Part shown: in pieces, positions 32,296 through 40,687 of the stretch | Position numbering within the stretch: position 1 is the first letter of the stretch | Layout of the letters: each line of letters opens with the position of its first letter | Origin: an uncultured Oscillospiraceae bacterium | GTDB lineage: Bacteria > Bacillota > Clostridia > Oscillospirales > Oscillospiraceae | DNA: 49,852 nucleotides | NCBI GenBank assembly: GCA_947631845.1 | Contig: CANRMY010000012.1 | Coordinates: forward strand, 1 to 49,852 | Reading direction: 5' to 3' | Program-made: the position numbers and the translations under genes | The notes under the pieces: model-generated | The model's database searches: none | What the model was told of the DNA's origin: nothing | What the model saw: the letters and a program-made list of their open reading frames with translations, nothing else

Positions 32296-33441
32296 CTATC
32301 GCAGGAACATCACCGGGCGGGGGCGCATCTTGATGCCGGAGACGATGCCCATGGCGGCGTAGAGGGTGACGATGGAGGAGCCGCCGTAGCTGAAGAAGGG
32401 GAGCGTCAGGCCGATGACCGGGGCCACGCCGATGCACATGCCGATGTTCTCCAGCATCTGAAAGGCCACCATGGCGGCGATGCCGATACAGCACAGCGCG
32501 CCCAGGCGGCTCTGGGAGCGCAGGCCCACATACACGCACCGGACGGTGATGGCGGTGAGCAGGAGCACCACGGCCGCGCAGCCCACCACGCCGAATTCCT
32601 CGCCGGCCACGGAGAAGATGAAATCGGAGCTCTGGAGGGGGATATAGCCGGCCTGGGTCTGGGGGCCCTTGTAGAGGCCCCGGCCGAAAGCGCCGCCGGT
32701 GGCGATGGCGATCTTGGTCAGATTCGTCTGCCAGGTGACGCCCTGGCCCGTGGGGTCGATCTGGGAGGGGATGAAGATAGCCAGGATGCGGGTGCGGTAG
32801 TTGTCCGTCAGGAAGTAGTACCAGATATAGGGGGCCAGCAGGATCAGGAACGCCGCCCCTCCGGCCGCCCAGTAGAGCTTGATCCCGGCGGAGAAGATCA
32901 TGACGATGAAGACGAAGAGGTACACCAGCGCGGAGCCTGTGTCGCCTGACACCACCACGATGAGGCCGAAATGGGCCATCAGCAGCGCGCCCAGGGCGAT
33001 GATGCTCAGGGGCCTGTCCAGGGTCCCGGCCTCCTTGTATTTGCTCATGAGGTAGGCCATGGTGATGATGAAGCTGATCTTAACGAACTCCGCCGGCTGG
33101 ATGCCGATGCCGGCGAAGCGGATCCACGCCTTGTTGCCGCCGCGGGTGTCGCCCAGCCATTGGAGGGAGAGGATCAGCAGCAGGCCCACCACGGTGAGGA
33201 AGCGCCAGCGGGAGGCCAGGATGTCGATGTCCACCAGGGAGAAGAGGAAGTAGAGAAAGAGCCCGATGACGAGCGCGCCGATCTGGACGTAGAGGGAGCG
33301 CAGGGAGCCGGTGTACCGGATGGCGCTGGAGATCATCACCATGCCGTAAACGGTGGACAGGAGACAGAGCGCCAGGAGAAACGTGTCCGAGCGCTTGAAA
33401 TACCTTTTCGCGGAGTCGAGAAATTTTTTCACGTCATTCAC
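32296..33441 (-). CDS. rodA: Rod shape-determining peptidoglycan polymerase RodA (SEDS family)
   Basis: This multi-pass SEDS glycosyltransferase is the elongasome partner of PBP2. About ten membrane helices are visible, with family blocks GGNKAWIRF, IQPAEFVK, SGDTGSALV, the FIFSVAGEEFG loop and FSYGGSS near the end. Length is about 381 residues. The start is not settled: TTG 33474, GTG 33441 and GTG 33432 are all in frame. None has a strong ribosome site; GGTG before 33432 and the usual N-terminus KKFL favour 33441 or 33432. It lies apart from the mre cluster. Confidence 0.92.
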   Translation of the reverse strand: MNDVKKFLDSAKRYFKRSDTFLLALCLLSTVYGMVMISSAIRYTGSLRSLYVQIGALVIGLFLYFLFSLVDIDILASRWRFLTVVGLLLILSLQWLGDTRGGNKAWIRFAGIGIQPAEFVKISFIITMAYLMSKYKEAGTLDRPLSIIALGALLMAHFGLIVVVSGDTGSALVYLFVFIVMIFSAGIKLYWAAGGAAFLILLAPYIWYYFLTDNYRTRILAIFIPSQIDPTGQGVTWQTNLTKIAIATGGAFGRGLYKGPQTQAGYIPLQSSDFIFSVAGEEFGVVGCAAVVLLLTAITVRCVYVGLRSQSRLGALCCIGIAAMVAFQMLENIGMCIGVAPVIGLTLPFFSYGGSSIVTLYAAMGIVSGIKMRPRPVMFLR

Positions 33442-33534
33442 CAGTCGGAGAGAGTAAGTTAGAGCTATACACAATCATTCTACCACATTCCGGCGGAAAG
33501 GTAAAGCGGGTCAAGAGAAAAAATGCGCAGTTTT

Positions 33535-33570
33535 AAGGGATCTCCCCGGCGGGGAGATCCCTTTTTTTTG
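33535..33570. terminator. Strong hairpin terminator with plus-strand T run
   Basis: A 13-bp perfect stem AAGGGATCTCCCC / GGGGAGATCCCTT with a GGC loop runs into eight T on the plus strand. Both neighbouring genes are on the minus strand, so its orientation is unexpected; minus-strand read-through shows only a short T run. Confidence 0.85.
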
Positions 33571-33594
33571 ATTAAATTGACCGTCAGGCCGTCA

Positions 33595-33975
33595 TTATTG
33601 GATGGCGGCTGTCAGCGCGTCCACGTATGTCTTCAGCGCCTCCAAGGAGGGGAAGACGGGGACCGCCTCTCTTTGCCGGGAAAAGACGTTCCGCACAGCG
33701 GGCTTTTGCGGCGGCCGGGAAGGGGCCGCCTGGGCTTTCACGGGCGCGGGCGCGAGCCCGTCCGCCTCCCGCTCCAGATCCTCCACCGGCCTTTCGGAAT
33801 AAAAGTGATCCTGAAAGATGTGCCGCAGCTCGTGCGCCAGGCACTCCTTCCGCCGGGAGGGACTTAAATGACTGTTCAGATAGATGTCAAAGGTACCGTC
33901 GTCATTGGGGACGGTGACCCCCTCCACCGTTGCGGGAAAATCAACGACCCGGACAAAATAATCCGGCGTCCACAC
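33595..33975 (-). CDS. ImmA/IrrE-family metallopeptidase
   Basis: This short zinc peptidase has the HEXXH motif as HELRH (His48, Glu49, His52) and a downstream acidic EREAD that can give the third ligand. Such proteins cleave the repressor encoded beside them to induce a prophage or ICE. The family core is about 100 residues; here a Pro/Ala-rich tail follows. Translation begins at GTG 33975, three bases after the repressor stop, so the two are one operon. Confidence 0.85.
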   Translation of the reverse strand: MWTPDYFVRVVDFPATVEGVTVPNDDGTFDIYLNSHLSPSRRKECLAHELRHIFQDHFYSERPVEDLEREADGLAPAPVKAQAAPSRPPQKPAVRNVFSRQREAVPVFPSLEALKTYVDALTAAIQ

Positions 33976-33978
33976 GGC

Positions 33979-34350
33979 TTATTCGCCCTTCTGCTCGGTG
34001 CGGCGCAGCGCGTCGATGATGGCCACGGCCCGCTCCACGTCCTTGGGGGAGGCGTCCTTGGCCAGGGAGAACAGCATCCGGCACTCGCTGCGGGAACGCA
34101 GCATGTCAAGATACGACTCCAGCTCCGCGTCCACGGGGGCGGAGAAGGGCATCCTGTCGGTGCTCTCGCCCTTGAGATACGCCAGGGATACGCCGAAGAA
34201 ATCGGCGATCTTCTTCAGCGTCGAATCGCGGGGAACGCTGGAGCCGGACTTCCAGGTGCTCAGCGCCGCCTGGGAGATCCCCGTCTCCTTGGACACCCGA
34301 TAGGAAGTTACACACTGCTCCTTGCAAAGTTGCATAAAAATCTCGTACAT
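33979..34350 (-). CDS. CI-like XRE repressor of the phage module
   Basis: The HTH fills the first 65 residues: YRVSKETGISQAALSTWK, SSVPRDSTLKKIADFFGVS, then AYLKGE. The second half (AELESYLDMLRSRSECRMLFSLAKDASPKDVERAVAIIDAL) is helical and typical of ICE/prophage repressors that are cut by ImmA. AGGAG precedes ATG 34350. It faces the structural genes across a 268-base control region with two consensus promoters. Confidence 0.9.
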   Translation of the reverse strand: MYEIFMQLCKEQCVTSYRVSKETGISQAALSTWKSGSSVPRDSTLKKIADFFGVSLAYLKGESTDRMPFSAPVDAELESYLDMLRSRSECRMLFSLAKDASPKDVERAVAIIDALRRTEQKGE

Positions 34351-34395
34351 TTTTTGTTCACTCCTACAAATAATTATTAATGCTTAAAAAAGAGC

Positions 34396-34424
34396 TTGAC
34401 ATTTTGCGACGCGTGAAGTATACT
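34396..34424 (+). promoter_or_regulatory. Consensus promoter reading toward the phage genes
   Basis: TTGACA (34396-34401) and TATACT (34419-34424) are exactly 17 bases apart. CGCGTGAAGTATACT spans the -10 and closely matches CGCGTGTGATATACT at the opposing promoter, a likely shared repressor site. Transcription would start near 34431, about 190 bases before the first gene. Confidence 0.85.
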
Positions 34425-34545
34425 ACGACCATCAAAGCAAAGCAAACTTGTGAATAGTTCCTTATATCCCATTAATAAGCTTTGCGTGACTTCGCGTATT
34501 TTTCACCCCGCCGCGGGAGCTGGCGCAATGGGTAAAGATATTTGA

Positions 34546-34574
34546 AGTATATCACACGCGCTTAATTTTGTCAA
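34546..34574 (-). promoter_or_regulatory. Consensus promoter reading toward the repressor
   Basis: On the minus strand TTGACA (34574-34569) and TATACT (34551-34546) are exactly 17 bases apart. It would give the repressor/immA transcript a leader of about 190 bases and runs head-on into the opposite promoter. Confidence 0.83.
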
Positions 34575-34618
34575 GCATTGCTTTGAAATTCATTTTTCTC
34601 TTTGGGAGGGATGTGCAG

Positions 34619-34891
34619 TTGACGGTGTGGAAAAGAAGGCTTGTGCCGGAGAGCGGGGAGCCGCCCGATGACCGGGAGATGACGGGCCTATACTGCCGGC
34701 GGTGCCTGCGGGAGATGGAGAGCGGGGAGCTCTACGGCGTGGGGGAGCACGGACAGGTGCTGTGCGCCGCCTGCGCCGGCGAGGAGTGGGAGAGCCTCAC
34801 GGAAGGCGAGCGGCTGACCGCGCTGGGGTTTGAGGTCCCGGACGATCCCCGCGCCGCCCCGGAGGAGGCCGGAGAGGAAGGGGGGATCTGA
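34619..34891 (+). CDS. Small zinc-ribbon phage protein
   Basis: A 90-residue acidic protein with two CXXC pairs (YCRRC and LCAAC, about residues 25-50) that can form one zinc ribbon. I do not know its family. Start choice: GTG 34613 lies only two bases after GGGAGGG (34604-34610), while TTG 34619 lies eight bases after it, so TTG is taken. Its stop overlaps the next start by one base (TGATG). First gene of the rightward phage operon; a packaging or regulatory role is possible. Confidence 0.65.
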   Translation: MTVWKRRLVPESGEPPDDREMTGLYCRRCLREMESGELYGVGEHGQVLCAACAGEEWESLTEGERLTALGFEVPDDPRAAPEEAGEEGGI

Positions 34892-35292
34892 TGGAGCTGA
34901 CCGCGAAGGAGCTCAGCGAAGGCATCGACAGGTGCATCGCCCACTGCATCGACACGGGGGAGGCCCCGGTGGGATTTGTCCTGCACAAATTTGTGGACAT
35001 CCCCGAGGCGGAGCTGGCCCGGTATCTGGAGGAGGGGGAGAAGATGCGCCGGGGGGAGATCAGGTTCTCCCGGAGCCTGGACGTCCGCTTTCTGGCCGCC
35101 CGCCGGTGGGACGAGTTCAAGACGTTCTTCTGGCTGGACAGGGCTCAGCGGGACCCCAAAAACGCCAGCTTCGCCATGTTCAACCTAAAACAGTCGGAAA
35201 ACGGCGGTTACGCCGAGAAGGAGGCCAAGGCGGGCAAAAGCACCGTGGTCATCCGGCTGGACGGCGTAGGCGGACGGGAGGCCATGGAGTGA
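34891..35292 (+). CDS. Probable terminase small subunit or packaging protein
   Basis: The 133-residue protein is mainly helical in its first half (KELSEGIDRCIAHCIDTG, EAELARYLEEGEKMRRGE) and basic toward the C-terminus. I do not recognise a named domain. The assignment rests on place and size: it lies directly before the large terminase gene, where the DNA-recognising small subunit is normally encoded. It overlaps the gene before it by one base. Confidence 0.5.
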   Translation: MELTAKELSEGIDRCIAHCIDTGEAPVGFVLHKFVDIPEAELARYLEEGEKMRRGEIRFSRSLDVRFLAARRWDEFKTFFWLDRAQRDPKNASFAMFNLKQSENGGYAEKEAKAGKSTVVIRLDGVGGREAME

Positions 35293-35322
35293 CGGCCGGG
35301 GCGAAAAGAGAGGAGGGAGAGC

Positions 35323-36690
35323 GTGGAAACAGCGGAAAACAACAGCATCGTCTTTGATCCCGGCACGGCCAGCGAGAAGCAGAAGCGGTTCTTTCTGGCC
35401 CGGGCGCCCTTCATCGCCTACGGCGGAGCCAAGGGCGGGGGAAAGACCTGGGCGGTGCGGGTCAAGGCCGTGGGCGGGGCCATCTGCAACCCCGGACTGC
35501 GGGTGCTGATCATGCGGCGCACCTACCCGGAGCTGGAGGAGAACCACATCGGCCCCCTCCTGCGTATGGTGCCGCCGGAGATCGGCTCCTATATGGCGAC
35601 GACCCGGCGCATGACCTTCTTCAACGGCTCCACCATCAAATTCGGCCACTGGGCGGGGGAGCTGTCAGAGCTGGAGTACCAGGGCCAGGAGTTCGATTGG
35701 ATCTTCATCGACGAGGCCACCCAGTTCACCGAGCGCGCCTTCAACTATTTGAAGGGCTGTCTGCGCGGCGTGAGCCCCTATCAGAAGCGCATGTACCTGA
35801 CGTGCAACCCGGGAGGCGTTGGACACGCGTGGGTAAAGCGGCTTTTCATCGACAGGGACTACCGCCGCTCCGAAAACCCGGAGGAGAACGAGGCACCGGA
35901 GGACTACGTGTTTATCCCCGCCACGGTGGAGGACAACGTTTTTCTGCTGAAGAGCTCGCCCCACTATCTCAAAATGCTGTCCCAGATGCCGGAGAACGTG
36001 CGCCGGGCCTACCGGTACGGCGATTGGGACGCCCTGGGCGGCAGCTATTTTTCCGAGCTGCGCCGGGACACGCACACCTTCGCCCCCGGGCGGCTTCCGC
36101 GCCACTGGCGGCGCTACCGGGCCATGGACTACGGCCTGGACATGCTGGCGGTGCTGTGGATCGCGGTGGACGGGGAGGGGCGCAGCTGGGTCTACCGGGA
36201 GTGGACACAGCCCCGGCTCATTGTGCGGCAGGCGGCGGCGGGGATCCTGGAGCGGACCCTTCCGGGGGAGGAGGTGGAGGCCACCTTCGCCCCGCCGGAT
36301 CTGTGGAGCACCCAGAAGGACACGGGCCGGACCATGGAGGAGATCTTCCGCTCCGGCGGAGTGCCCCTGACACGGGCGGACAACAGCCGCGTCCAGGGCC
36401 ACATGCTCATCAAGGACATGCTGGCCCTCCGCCCGGACGGCAGACCGGGGCTCATGATCTCCACCGACTGCAAACGGCTTCTGGCGGACATGACCGCCAT
36501 CCAGGCGGACGAGGAGAACCCCGGCGACGCCGCCAAAACGCCCCACGAGGTCACCCACACCGTGGACGCCCTGCGCTATTACTGCGTCTCCCGGGTGGCC
36601 CCGGCGGAGGAGCCCCGGACGGAGGCGGAGGAGGCGGCGGCCGACCCCTTCTGGGGCGGGGAGCCGTCCGGGGAGTATCTGATGTATTGA
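35323..36690 (+). CDS. Phage terminase large subunit
   Basis: TerL is the packaging motor and headful or site nuclease. The ATPase half has Walker A GGAKGGGKT (Lys41), Walker B FIDEA (Asp130-Glu131) and the coupling motif LTCNPGG. The nuclease half starts near AMDYGLD with Asp269, and a late acidic THTVDALRYY segment fits the RNase H-like fold. At 455 residues it is complete. GTG 35323 has AGGAGGGAG five to six bases before it. The intact catalytic residues suggest the module is or was recently functional. Confidence 0.95.
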   Translation: METAENNSIVFDPGTASEKQKRFFLARAPFIAYGGAKGGGKTWAVRVKAVGGAICNPGLRVLIMRRTYPELEENHIGPLLRMVPPEIGSYMATTRRMTFFNGSTIKFGHWAGELSELEYQGQEFDWIFIDEATQFTERAFNYLKGCLRGVSPYQKRMYLTCNPGGVGHAWVKRLFIDRDYRRSENPEENEAPEDYVFIPATVEDNVFLLKSSPHYLKMLSQMPENVRRAYRYGDWDALGGSYFSELRRDTHTFAPGRLPRHWRRYRAMDYGLDMLAVLWIAVDGEGRSWVYREWTQPRLIVRQAAAGILERTLPGEEVEATFAPPDLWSTQKDTGRTMEEIFRSGGVPLTRADNSRVQGHMLIKDMLALRPDGRPGLMISTDCKRLLADMTAIQADEENPGDAAKTPHEVTHTVDALRYYCVSRVAPAEEPRTEAEEAAADPFWGGEPSGEYLMY

Positions 36691-36696
36691 GAAAGG

Positions 36697-39600
36697 ATGA
36701 GGAACATAGCGAAAATCAGCACAAACAGCAACGAAAAGATCTTCAACATCACCCGGTGGCGTGGGGTGAACGAGGCGCCGGAGGGGGAGGCGGCGCTGCT
36801 GCCGGGGGAAGCGGCGGTGATGCGCAACTTCTGCGTCACCTCCGGCGGGGCGCTGAAGAAGCGGCCGGGGAGCCGGAACGTGGCGGGCTTCCTCAGCAGC
36901 TACACCCCCCACGTCCGGGAGGGCTCTTCCCGGTGCCTGATCACGGAGACGGGCGTCGGGACGGGCCGCCAGATGTACCCGCGCATGGAGTGCGACGACG
37001 TGGGGTCCGTCAAATGCGCCGGCGCGGCGGTGACGGTGACCGGGGAGAACGCCGGGGAGCACAAGGGATACTACTTCCCCCAGGACGGACTCTGCTGGGC
37101 CTTCGACCGGCTGGAGCGCTCCGGCGTATCCGGCGGGGAGCCCATCTCCGGCGGCACGGCGGTACCGGGGACCCTCTCCCAGCTGGCCTCCGGGACGCTG
37201 AACACCCAGAGCGGCGTCTACGGCGGCACCCGGTATGTGGACACGTCCCCCAACGCCGTGGTAGATTCGGCGGAAAGCGGCGCGCGCGTGACGGGCCAGA
37301 CCACCCGGCGGGAGGCGCCCACCCGGCGCAGTACCGGCTGGGAGACCCAGGACGTGGGCGGGTGGATATTGCGGGACGGGCGGCTCTGGAAATACTACGG
37401 GGCCAGGGTGGACGCCTGCCGGGCGGGATACGTGTGGACGAAATACCACTGTATCGCCAGGGTCGTCACCCACGTCTACTACCGGGAGGGGAGCTGGGTC
37501 CCCCAGGGGAGCGGCGACCCCCTGGTGGCCCCCATGCAGCAGGGCGCCTTCGCCAGCTACCGGTTCGACGAGAGCACGGGCTATTACTACCCGGCGGGGG
37601 GCGAGAAATGGATCGCCGGCGGGGAATCCGGCACGATCTATTCCGTGGGCGTGTCGGGAAACCGCACCATCTACCGGACGGACTACACCAGGGTCAGCGC
37701 CACCGCCTCCCAGTCGTACCGGTACAGCGCCACGGCCGCGGGGCCCTACTCCTACAACACCACGGAGTATCTGCGGGGGACGCCCCTGGGGACGGTGAAC
37801 ACCCTGGAGGACGCGCTTCCCGACGGGGACAGGGGCTATGTCTATGTGGACACCTTCAACTATGAGGGGGCGGCCTACACGGTGATGCGCCAGGGGCAGG
37901 ACTACTACTGCTACGTCAAGACCTCCTCCGCGCCCGGCTTCTATGAGCTGAGCTACAGCTTCCACGGCACGCCCATGACGGTGACGGCGGACACCTGCCG
38001 GTGGTACTTCAACGAGACGTATTCCGCCACGGCGGAGGAGACGGACGCCACGGTGCGGGGCATCTGGTCCGGCTTTGTAAAGGGCCGGGAGGTGCTGTGC
38101 GCCGCCTGCGGGGGGGCGCTCTGGGAGCTTCGGGAGCAGGACGGCGTCTGGACGCGGGTCTCCGCCGGGGAGATGGACACGTCCAGGGACGTACATATGT
38201 TCGGCTTTGACGAGAAGCTCTACATCCTGAACGGCGTGAAATACCTGGTCTGGGACGGGGAGCGTCTGGAGGAGGTGGAGGGCTACCGGCCTTTAGTGGC
38301 CGTGGCCGTGCCCCCCACCGGCGGCGGGACGCTCCTGGAGAACGTGAACCGGCTGACGGCGGGCCGCCGGGCCCGGTTCTCCCCGGACGGGACGGCGAGG
38401 ACCTTCCAGCTGCCGGAGAAGGACATCAAAAGCGTGGATTGGGTGAAGGACCTGACGGAGCCGGAGGCGGCGATGGACGACGACGCGGAGGTTGACGAGG
38501 CGCGGGCCGGCCAGGTGTCCGGCCCGTACAACAAGCTCTCCTCAGACGCCGTAGGGGCCGCACACCAGGGCGGCCCGTCCATGGACACGCAACCGGCCCA
38601 AACAGGCGCCGTAGGGGCCGCACACCAGGGCGGCCCGTCCATGGACGGGGAACAGGCCGCTGTCGCGGCTTCCGTGCCGGCCTACACCGTGGATCTCCTT
38701 GCCGGGACGGTGACGTTCAACACCGCGCCGGCCAAGGGGGTGGATTCTCTGGAGATCGCCTGGAGCGCCGGGGAGGACTACCGGGCACAGGTGTGCGGGA
38801 TGCGGTTCGCGGAGATCTATAACGGCGCCCAGGACACCAGGGTGTTCCTCTACGGGGACGGGTCCAACAAGGCGCTCTATTCGGGGCTTGACTACGACGG
38901 CCGGCCCCGGGCGGACTACTTCCCGGATCTCTACGAGGTGGCCGTGGGGGACGCCAACACGCCTGTCACCGCTATGATCCGCCATTATAACAAGCTGATG
39001 GCCTTCAAGCTCGATTCCGCCTGGAGCATCGGCTACGACACCATCACCTTGGTGGACGGGACGGTGACGGCGGGATTCTATGTGGCCCCGGTGAACCGGG
39101 CCATCGGCAACTGCGCCTGGGGCCAGGCCCAGCTGGTGCAGAACAGGCCCCGGACCCTGGACGGGCGCAGCGTTATCGAGTGGAAGGCCACCAGCTCCTC
39201 CGGCATCACGGGGGATCAGCGCAACGCCGAGCGGGTGAGTCAGCGGGTGGACAGCTCCATCCGGCGGTTCGACCTGACGAGGGCCCGCACCTTCTACGAC
39301 AAGTTCAGCCACGAGTATTTCGTCATCGGGGAGGACGGCACGGCCATCGTGCAGAATCTGGACGTGGACGCCTGGTACGTGTACACGGGGCTGGACGTGA
39401 CGTGCATGATCAACTACCGGGACGAGCTGTACTACGGCACCAGGGACGGGTACCTCCGGCATTTTTCGGATAAATACTTTTCCGACAACGGGGAGGCCAT
39501 CGACGCTTACTGGGAGTCCGGGGCCATGAGCATGGGGGAGGACTTCCGGCGCAAGTATTCCGCCATGGTGTGGATCGGCATCCGGCCGGAGGACAACGGG

Positions 39601-39819
39601 TATCTGGAGGTGACGGCCCAGACGGATAAAAAGAGCGAGTTTGCCGTCTACGACGTGCAGAGCCTCAACGCCGCCGGGGTGCCGGAGATGGACCGGATCA
39701 AACTGAAGGCGAAGAAGTTCACCTACTACAAGCTGATCCTGCGCAACGACACAGCAGACAGGACAGCGACCGTGGTCAGCGCGGATATCCGCGTGAGGGG
39801 CACGGGATACGTGCGGTGA
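36697..39819 (+). CDS. Nozzle-like tail tube protein with in-frame repeat insertions
   Basis: This 1040-residue protein begins with a pattern known from podovirus tail nozzle/tubular proteins: a short lead, ITRWRGVNEAPEG, then MRNF and GALKKRPGSRNV, as in T7 gp12-like proteins (a gene-product-first block followed by KRPG). The rest is beta-rich, with many Tyr/Trp/Gly strands. The start has only AAAGG directly before ATG 36697, and a stop codon lies three codons upstream, so no better start is available. Residues about 603-650 are encoded by three palindromic repeats of the genome's D family inserted in frame. Assignment is by pattern and position, not by a search. Confidence 0.6.
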   Translation: MRNIAKISTNSNEKIFNITRWRGVNEAPEGEAALLPGEAAVMRNFCVTSGGALKKRPGSRNVAGFLSSYTPHVREGSSRCLITETGVGTGRQMYPRMECDDVGSVKCAGAAVTVTGENAGEHKGYYFPQDGLCWAFDRLERSGVSGGEPISGGTAVPGTLSQLASGTLNTQSGVYGGTRYVDTSPNAVVDSAESGARVTGQTTRREAPTRRSTGWETQDVGGWILRDGRLWKYYGARVDACRAGYVWTKYHCIARVVTHVYYREGSWVPQGSGDPLVAPMQQGAFASYRFDESTGYYYPAGGEKWIAGGESGTIYSVGVSGNRTIYRTDYTRVSATASQSYRYSATAAGPYSYNTTEYLRGTPLGTVNTLEDALPDGDRGYVYVDTFNYEGAAYTVMRQGQDYYCYVKTSSAPGFYELSYSFHGTPMTVTADTCRWYFNETYSATAEETDATVRGIWSGFVKGREVLCAACGGALWELREQDGVWTRVSAGEMDTSRDVHMFGFDEKLYILNGVKYLVWDGERLEEVEGYRPLVAVAVPPTGGGTLLENVNRLTAGRRARFSPDGTARTFQLPEKDIKSVDWVKDLTEPEAAMDDDAEVDEARAGQVSGPYNKLSSDAVGAAHQGGPSMDTQPAQTGAVGAAHQGGPSMDGEQAAVAASVPAYTVDLLAGTVTFNTAPAKGVDSLEIAWSAGEDYRAQVCGMRFAEIYNGAQDTRVFLYGDGSNKALYSGLDYDGRPRADYFPDLYEVAVGDANTPVTAMIRHYNKLMAFKLDSAWSIGYDTITLVDGTVTAGFYVAPVNRAIGNCAWGQAQLVQNRPRTLDGRSVIEWKATSSSGITGDQRNAERVSQRVDSSIRRFDLTRARTFYDKFSHEYFVIGEDGTAIVQNLDVDAWYVYTGLDVTCMINYRDELYYGTRDGYLRHFSDKYFSDNGEAIDAYWESGAMSMGEDFRRKYSAMVWIGIRPEDNGYLEVTAQTDKKSEFAVYDVQSLNAAGVPEMDRIKLKAKKFTYYKLILRNDTADRTATVVSADIRVRGTGYVR
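38503..38646 (+). repeat. Three D-type palindromic repeats inside the nozzle-like gene
   Basis: 38503-38529 (CGGGCCGGCCAGGTGTCC...) matches the intergenic copy at 21826-21852 with one difference. Two exact 40-base copies follow, 38547-38586 and 38607-38646, 60 bases apart, each starting CGCCGTAGGGGCCGCACACC. They resemble the intergenic copy near 21573. All three keep the frame; the 40-base units encode AVGAAHQGGPSMD twice. Confidence 0.92.
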
Positions 39820-39834
39820 AGGTCCGTCCGACGC

Positions 39835-40667
39835 GGGCGGAGGGGAATACGCTTTCTTCTCTTTTGTGTTGACAAAAGAGAAGAAAGCTTCAAAGAAGAG
39901 AAAAGCAATCGGGCGGAAAATCGCGGCCCTTGACCATTCATCACCGCGCGTGACGTCCTTGCATTGTCTAAGCGTCTAACCCGCTTGGCCGCTCACAGCT
40001 CTATCAATGAGGCGTGACGTCCTCTTTCAGGGCGCGCTGGCTCGGTCATGTCTTGCCCCCCGGGGAACTCCCGCACGAGAGCTTCCCCACAACGCCGTAG
40101 GGGGTATGACGAACGGAATCCCCCGGAAATTCGCAACCGGTCACCCGTAGGGGCCGATGACCACATCGGCCCACACGCGGCACCGTCGAATTATCGAACG
40201 GCCCACCGAATTTCCGACGCATTTCCTACACCACACCCCGTACGGGCCGGACACCCGGCCGGACCGTGTCTCGAATTCCCGAAAACTTCCTTAAAACGCC
40301 GTACGGGCCGCCGCCCTCGGCGGCCCACTTCGCCAGGGGTTCGCTCGCACGAAAACAGGAGCAACGCTAACGTTCACCACACGATTAGAGCCGTAGCAGC
40401 GCGGACCCGCGTAGGAGCAGGGGCTTTGGCAAGTGCCACGGTGAGCGATCAGCGGGTTAGGCGCAGAGACAATGCGACGACGCCACGCGCGGATATGAAT
40501 GGGACCATTGGTATCGACCATTGCTGCGGCAGCCGTACCGCCGAAACAAAGCTTGGGTTCGGTTCACTGCCAGGCCCAAAACTTGTTTTTCTCTTCTTTG
40601 AAGCTTTCTTCTCTTTTGTCAACACAAAAGAGAAGAAAGCGTACCCCGCCGCCGGGTATGGCGGAAT
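39835..40667. repeat. Repeat island 2: gene-free, with inverted ends
   Basis: This 830-base stretch lies between the nozzle-like gene and the next phage gene and has no credible gene. The left repeat B hairpin (39851-39888, loop GTTG) and right hairpin (40603-40640, loop CAAC) have 17-bp perfect stems. Each is followed, going inward, by the string TTCAAAGAAGAGAAAA. Arms match those of island 1, including CATTCATCACCGCGCG and TCTAACCCGCTT on the left, and GGAGCAGGGGCTTTGGCAAG on the right. Three D palindromes lie inside (about 40146, 40247 and 40299). Confidence 0.87.
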
Positions 40668-40687
40668 CATACAAAAGGAGGAATCAT

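Noticed and set aside
34513..34540. tRNA-like 5' half (GGGAGCTGGCGCAATGGGTA) as an attachment site
   Set aside because: The bases look like an acceptor strand and D-arm, but no anticodon arm, T-arm or closing acceptor strand follows.
35665..38196. Minus-strand open frame of 843 codons across the terminase and nozzle genes
   Set aside because: It spans two real plus-strand genes and a gap, and has shadow-frame composition.
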